A DNA stretch of 64,000 nucleotides from JABDGM01 sp046349975. Its GTDB lineage: Bacteria; Planctomycetota; Planctomycetia; Pirellulales; Lacipirellulaceae. Positions 60,333-64,000 of this stretch are shown one piece after another. Below the pieces are notes generated by a model, which was not told where the DNA came from, did no database searches, and worked only from the letters and a program-made list of their open reading frames with translations. Made by a program: the position numbers and the translations under genes. The number at the start of each line of letters is the position of its first letter. The stretch's first letter is position 1. The stretch lies in the NCBI GenBank assembly GCA_046349975.1, contig JAXMBH010000002.1:186001-250000 (forward strand), written 5' to 3'.

Positions 60333-60397
60333 GCCTCGACCAAACACGACTAACAACGACCCCGAGACCCAGGATTCTGGCTCTCGGGGTTTTTTTG
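60296..60397 (+). promoter_or_regulatory. transcription attenuator (pause, antiterminator and terminator) of the DAHP synthase gene
   Basis: TACCC (60296-60300) can pair with GGGTA (60305-60309) as a pause hairpin. CCTGGGT (60302-60308) is exactly complementary to ACCCAGG (60367-60373), the inside of the terminator's left arm, so the two structures exclude each other. The terminator is at 60360-60389. A ribosome stalled on the aromatic codons would mask TACCC and free CCTGGGT for the antiterminator. Confidence 0.75.
60360..60396 (+). terminator. intrinsic terminator in the aroF leader
   Basis: CCCCGAGA-C-CCAG, loop GATT, CTGG-C-TCTCGGGG (60360-60389), with perfect 8- and 4-bp stems, followed by seven T (60390-60396). 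Confidence 0.9.
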
Positions 60398-60408
60398 TTG
60401 GAATTGGT

Positions 60409-60487
60409 CGGTTGTCCGTAGTCAGTTGTCCGTTGCTTTCCGCCACTTAGCGTTTGCAACTGACAACGGACCGCGGACAACGGACCA
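60409..60487. repeat. palindromic element of 7-bp units (TTGTCCG/CAACGGA)
   Basis: Left arm (60409-60437): GGTTGTCCGTAGTCAGTTGT and its continuation. Right arm (60459-60487): CAACTGACAACGGACCGCGG and its continuation. Period 7. It lies between the attenuator and the DAHP synthase start, so it is part of the mRNA leader. Confidence 0.8.
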
Positions 60488-60543
60488 GTTCCGCACATCA
60501 AGCAACCACCTCGTATCCGCTCAACCAACCGAAGGACTTAATC

Positions 60544-61557
60544 ATGATCGTCGTCATGCGTCGCAACGCCCCCGAACAGGACATCCAAACCATGATCAAG
60601 CAAGTCGAGTCGCTCGGCCTCAAGCCCACGGTGCTCCGCGGCACCGAGCGCACGGTCATCGCCGCGATCGGCGACGAACGCAACGCGCCCGTCGGCATCC
60701 TCGAGAGCGGCCCCAGCGTCGACGAAGTGCTGCCCGTCCTCGCGCCGTACAAAATCGCCAGCCTGGAAACGAAATCGGAGCCTACGGTCGTTCGCGCCGG
60801 CAGCCTCACCATCGGCGGCGGCCACTTCGGCGTTATCGCCGGCCCCTGCTCTGTGGAAAACGAAGAGCAGCTCGTCAGCACCGCCCGCGCCATCAAAAAG
60901 TCTGGCGCCACGGCCCTCCGCGGCGGCGCATTCAAACCCCGGACCAGTCCCTACAGCTTCCAAGGCCTCAAGGAAGAAGGACTAAAACTCCTCGCCACGG
61001 CCCGCGCCGAAACCGGCCTTGCCGTCGTGACTGAAGTCGTCGCTGCCGAAGACATCGACCTCGTCGCCGAATACGCCGACGTTCTCCAAATCGGCGCTCG
61101 CAACATGCAGAACTACCGTCTCCTCGAAGCCTGCGGCCGCACGCATCGCCCGGTGCTCCTCAAACGCGGCCCCAGCGCCACGATCGAAGAACTGCTGCTC
61201 GCCGCCGAGTACATCCTGGATGCCGGCAACCAGCAAGTGATGCTCTGCGAGCGCGGCATCCGCACGTTCGAGACGCACACCCGCTTCACGCTGCCGCTCG
61301 CCACCGTGCCGTACCTGCAAAGCAAAACGCACCTGCCCGTCGTCGTCGACCCCAGCCACGGCACCGGCCACACGCCGCTCGTGCCGGCCCTGGCCCGTGC
61401 CTCAGTCGCGGCGGGCGCCGATGGCATCATCGTCGAAGTGCACCCGAACCCCGGCAAAGCCCTCAGCGACGGCTACCAGTCAATGACATTCCCGCAATTC
61501 GACGAGATGATGACCGGCTGCCGCAAAATCGCCTCCGCCATGGACCTGAAAATGTAA
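60544..61557 (+). CDS. aroF: 3-deoxy-7-phosphoheptulonate (DAHP) synthase with N-terminal ferredoxin-like domain
   Basis: A 337-aa enzyme (ATG 60544, AAGGA 6 nt upstream). The ferredoxin-like regulatory domain covers about 1-70 (VVMRRNAPEQDIQTMIKQVE). The class I beta barrel has VIAGPCSVENEEQL, ATALRGGAFKPRTSPYSFQG, QIGARNMQNYRLLE, VLLKRGPSATIEELLLAAEY and VVVDPSHGTGHTPLV. It matches the Thermotoga-type DAHP synthase in length and layout, where the extra domain gives tyrosine feedback inhibition. It condenses PEP and erythrose-4-phosphate, the first step toward chorismate. Transcription is probably attenuated by the aromatic leader upstream. Confidence 0.95.
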   Translation: MIVVMRRNAPEQDIQTMIKQVESLGLKPTVLRGTERTVIAAIGDERNAPVGILESGPSVDEVLPVLAPYKIASLETKSEPTVVRAGSLTIGGGHFGVIAGPCSVENEEQLVSTARAIKKSGATALRGGAFKPRTSPYSFQGLKEEGLKLLATARAETGLAVVTEVVAAEDIDLVAEYADVLQIGARNMQNYRLLEACGRTHRPVLLKRGPSATIEELLLAAEYILDAGNQQVMLCERGIRTFETHTRFTLPLATVPYLQSKTHLPVVVDPSHGTGHTPLVPALARASVAAGADGIIVEVHPNPGKALSDGYQSMTFPQFDEMMTGCRKIASAMDLKM

Positions 61558-61635
61558 TTCAATGTTGGAATGGAGCACGCAGTGCAAGCAAGTGAGGGCG
61601 CTACCTTAGGAGATTCACAACAACGAAAGTCATTC

Positions 61636-61750
61636 GTCCGCAGATGACGCAGATTTTCGCAGATGAATCTCTTTCGGTGGCCTCATGCCCCAACGGATGG
61701 CCCTTGCTCATCGGTGCTGATATCTGCGTTCATCGGCGAAATCTGCGGAC
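61636..61750. repeat. palindromic element of CGCAGAT units
   Basis: Left arm GTCCGCAGATGACGCAGATT and its continuation (61636-61667); right arm TATCTGCGTTCATCGGCGAA and ATCTGCGGAC (61719-61750). A half element of the same family is at 62617-62650. Confidence 0.8.
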
Positions 61751-62354
61751 TCAATATTGAAACCGCACACTTAGCCCCCGGCCAATGGCTGGGGGTCTTC
61801 TTGCGCCCAATACATTCTCGCTGCGCGCCCGCCGCCAGACACTCGCCAAGCCAATCGCCCCCACACCAACGATGGCCGCACCTGGCTCCGGCACCATCGC
61901 TGCGATAATCTGCACGTTTGGATCCCACGTTCCCGCGACCGTCCACTGCGGATTCGAGTACGCGGCCGGATTTCCCGGGGCGGGATAAACCGCCGACACC
62001 GTCGCGTTCGCCGTATCGTTGTTGCTGTTGCGATTCCCCCAAAACGCCGGCCAGCTAAAGTTCGCGTTGTTCGGGTCGCTCGATCCCGCGTAGCCATTTC
62101 CGAACCAGGCGTAGCTCGCTTCCGGAGCGATTCGGTGAAGTCGCCGAAACGCCTGCCGGCACGCTGCCCGCCGCGCTGGAATTGAGCGCCGCGACGATCG
62201 ACTTATACGCCCCGGCCTAATTCTGATACGGCGCGCCATCGACGCCCGCATAGTTCAAGTCGACCAGATAGTCAGCGCCGTTGGCCGACACGATCAAACC
62301 AATAGCGAATGCCGCTCCCGCCAGCGCGCGCACCAACCTCGCCTTGCATCCCAT
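61751..62354 (-). pseudogene. degraded PEP-CTERM secreted protein gene
   Basis: From an ATG at 62354 with a good GAGGAG ribosome site it reads a signal peptide (LVRALAGAAFAIGLIVSANG) and ADYLVDLNYAGVDGAPYQN. An in-frame TAG at 62217-62219 stops it. The frame continues as AGAYKSIVAALNSSAAGS before a shift near 62120 moves the homologous reading to another frame (PEASYAWFGNGYAG, AAYSNPQWTVAGTWDPN). It ends VPEPGAAIVGVGAIGLASV plus RRARS. The final codons run into a repeat hairpin. A nonsense codon and a frameshift make it non-functional. Confidence 0.75.
61775..61795. repeat. CCCCCGGCC..GGGGG hairpin, copy 1
   Basis: CCCCCGGCCAATGGCTGGGG G at 61775-61795, followed on the plus strand by TCTTCTT. 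It encodes the repeat-derived end of the broken PEP-CTERM ORF on the other strand. Copy 2 is at 62545-62565. Confidence 0.75.
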
Positions 62355-62544
62355 TATGATTCGCTCCTCAATTCATTAGCTGCACCGCCAAATTCCGCTG
62401 GTGAAAGAATGTTCGAAACGTCAACCGCCCGCGGCCGACATCCGCGCTTCAGAGTACCGAATTCGCCGCTGCGTCAAAGCAGAATCTTTTGCAAACGAGT
62501 TCCGTGTTTTTGCACCACCCGCAATGCAAGCGAAACCCATTTGG

Positions 62545-62565
62545 CCCCCGGCCGATGGCCGGGGG
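62545..62565. repeat. CCCCCGGCC..GGGGG hairpin, copy 2
   Basis: CCCCCGGCCGATGGCCGGGG G at 62545-62565, same orientation context (TTGGC before, TCTTC after) as copy 1; the two copies flank the PEP-CTERM pseudogene. Confidence 0.75.
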
Positions 62566-62616
62566 TCTTCGCGCGACGCACGCCAATTGATAAGTCCGCG
62601 TCATTCGACGTCAACG

Positions 62617-62650
62617 ATGCATCTGCGTTCATCTGCGACATCTGCGGACT
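62617..62650. repeat. half element of the CGCAGAT/ATCTGCG family
   Basis: GCATCTGCGTTCATCTGCGA then CATCTGCGGACT; no opposite arm nearby. Confidence 0.6.
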
Positions 62651-62675
62651 AAAGACGACTCTCGCGGCCCGCGCG

Positions 62676-63548
62676 TCACACATCACAAATCCGGAACCCT
62701 TGCTCCAAACTCGCCATCGGCTCGCGCTTGGGGATGAACTCCTGCCCGAGGTAGCCTTCGTAGCCGGTTTCGAGGATGCCGCGGCAGATGGCGGCGTAGT
62801 TGAGCTCTTGGGTTTCATCGATTTCGTTCCGGCCCGGGTTGCCGCCCGTGTGGTAGTGGCCGAAGTATTCTTTGTTCTCCTGCAGCGTGCGGATGACGTC
62901 GCCTTCCATGATCTGCATGTGGTAGATGTCGTACAGCAGTTTGAACCGCGGTGAGCCCACGGCCTTCACAAGCTCGACGCCCCACGGCGAGCGGTCGCAC
63001 ATGTAGTCCTTGTGGTTCACTTTGCTGTTGAGCAGCTCCATGATGATCGTCACCTTCTTCTCTTCCGCAAAGCCGACGACCCGCTTGAGGCCTTCCGCAC
63101 AGTTCTTGAGGCCCTCCTCGTCGGACATGCCGCGACGATTGCCGGAGAAGACGATGACGTTCGGCAAATCGTTTGCCGCGGCGAATTCTACATGCTCCCG
63201 TACCGATTTTTCGAGACGGTCGTGATTCTCCTTGCGATTGAAGCCATCGGGAATCGTGCAGGCGCCGCTGAGCACCGCGCAAGTGAGCCCGAGCGGCTTC
63301 ACTTTTTTCACTTCATCCATCGACAGGAGTTCGATCGACTTGTAGCCGATGCGCTTGGCCTCGGCGGCGAGTTTTTCGAGCGGCGTCTTGCCGTAGCACC
63401 AGCGGCAAACCGACTGCTTAATGTTGCCTTTCACCTTCGCCTCGTCGCCCGTGTTGGCCCAAGCCACCGTCTGCGTAAAAGCGGCCACGGCGCCCAAACT
63501 CGCCGCCTTCACTGCACTCCGCCGATCGACTTTTATATTGAACGACAT
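62676..63548 (-). CDS. Tat-exported xylose isomerase-like TIM-barrel protein (hydroxypyruvate isomerase-like)
   Basis: A 290-aa protein with a Tat-type N-terminus (DRRSAVKAASLGAVAAFTQT, twin Arg). The AP endonuclease 2/sugar-phosphate isomerase barrel follows: SIELLSMDEV, VIVFSGNRRGM, VTIIMELLNSKVNH (metal Glu), LLYDIYHMQIMEGDV (metal Asp/His), FGHYHTGGNPGRNE and YLGQEFIPK (metal Glu). It is closest to hydroxypyruvate isomerase (Hyi)-like proteins, which in planctomycetes are often exported. The substrate is a keto-sugar or similar, not determined. Confidence 0.85.
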   Translation of the reverse strand: MSFNIKVDRRSAVKAASLGAVAAFTQTVAWANTGDEAKVKGNIKQSVCRWCYGKTPLEKLAAEAKRIGYKSIELLSMDEVKKVKPLGLTCAVLSGACTIPDGFNRKENHDRLEKSVREHVEFAAANDLPNVIVFSGNRRGMSDEEGLKNCAEGLKRVVGFAEEKKVTIIMELLNSKVNHKDYMCDRSPWGVELVKAVGSPRFKLLYDIYHMQIMEGDVIRTLQENKEYFGHYHTGGNPGRNEIDETQELNYAAICRGILETGYEGYLGQEFIPKREPMASLEQGFRICDV

Positions 63549-64000
63549 GGTTTACTCCTAGGTTTGCGCCAACCGTAGTGAACTTGCCTCGTTACGCACG
63601 TGAGTGGCGAGAGGCGTGGTGATATGGTTTCTCTTAGCATAGCGACTTGGGAGTGAGAGCGCAATCATTGAGGGGCCGGCGGCGGTGCTGCAAGGATGGG
63701 GGGTGATTTTGAGAATTCGTCGGTGTGAGCCGCGCGTCGTAACGTGTTGAAGGGTAAGGGATATATTTTTGCACTCACAATTGAAAGTGTGTTTTTTATT
63801 GCAAAATTCGGAGAGGCGGGGGGAACGCCGGCGGTTGCGGCGGTGTTGACGGTCTTAGCGCAGCGGGGCAGCCAGCCCGGAGGGTTGGGCTAGGTGGGCG
63901 CGCGGAGCTTGCGCATGGCGGTTCAGGGGGGGGCAGATAGTGGATAGTGGATAGTGGATAGTGGATAGTTGCTAGTTGCTAGTTGCTAGTTGCTAGACGT
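63549..64000. other. intergenic region at the right edge
   Basis: No gene seen. The last 65 nt are heptamer tandem repeats; the middle is unremarkable with scattered AT-rich patches near 63760-63810. Confidence 0.5.
63939..63995. repeat. tandem 7-bp repeats (GATAGTG then TTGCTAG)
   Basis: Four to five GATAGTG/GATAGTT units followed without a gap by four TTGCTAG units, all at period 7, reaching the window edge. It looks like one arm of the palindromic heptamer elements; the opposite arm would lie beyond the window. Confidence 0.8.

Noticed and set aside
61772..61800. Terminator of the DAHP synthase gene
   Set aside because: The CCCCCGGCC hairpin is a repeat with a second copy at 62545 and lies over 200 nt past the stop; it may terminate but was recorded as a repeat.

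Overview
The window is a high-GC chromosomal segment from a planctomycete, most likely a Pirellulales-type lineage. Evidence: a 1449-aa secreted protein with the planctomycete N-terminal LEERYLM-type motif and a dockerin pair; several PEP-CTERM (VPEP) surface proteins; a planctomycete-style kinase N-lobe protein; a fused AroDE; and small lipoproteins of the kind common in this phylum. No rRNA, tRNA, CRISPR array, prophage or complete insertion sequence was recognised.

Layout. 0-6.8 kb: a sulfate uptake operon on the minus strand (cysP-cysT-cysW-cysA-yezD) read from a strong sigma-54-type promoter, next to a divergent GAF/AAA+ sigma-54 activator. 6.8-21.2 kb: a catabolic cluster matching the E. 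coli ygf/yge/ssnA/xdhD set implicated in anaerobic purine/urate breakdown. It holds a YgfK-like Fe-S protein without its flavin domain, two PLP enzymes where YgeX would be expected, SsnA, carbamate kinase, YgeW, YgeY, an XdhD-type molybdenum hydroxylase and a MocA-type cofactor nucleotidyltransferase. 21.4-31.5 kb: a J-domain/LRR protein, serine acetyltransferase, a PEP-CTERM sugar dehydrogenase, a CDF transporter, an EF-G paralogue, HisA, HisH and an OmpA lipoprotein. 31.6-35.7 kb: aroDE, aroK, a prepilin peptidase and a small conserved protein on one strand. 35.9-43.8 kb: mutL, an NtrC-type regulator and soluble histidine kinase separated by a ParD/ParE module, then rpsO-pnp. 44.3-50.2 kb: two PEP-CTERM beta-propeller-like proteins, a secreted GH-like protein and a fatty-acid desaturase with a near-perfect operator. 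50.4-57.4 kb: comEC and a giant secreted metalloprotease-like protein. 57.8-63.5 kb: an S9 peptidase lipoprotein, a DAHP synthase preceded by an aromatic-amino-acid attenuator, a broken PEP-CTERM gene and a Tat-exported sugar-isomerase-like protein.

Two regulatory systems stand out. First, upstream of the DAHP synthase a 24-codon leader ORF contains Phe-Trp-Tyr-Tyr-Phe-Trp-Phe-Thr-Phe. It is followed by a perfect terminator and a 7-nt antiterminator partner, the classic layout of ribosome-mediated attenuation. Second, sulfate transport appears to be under sigma-54 control by the adjacent activator.

The window is also full of short palindromic elements. Many are built of 7-10-bp tandem units in two opposed arms. 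One or more sits in nearly every junction of the purine-type cluster, one lies in frame inside the molybdenum hydroxylase, and others supply the last codons of genes.
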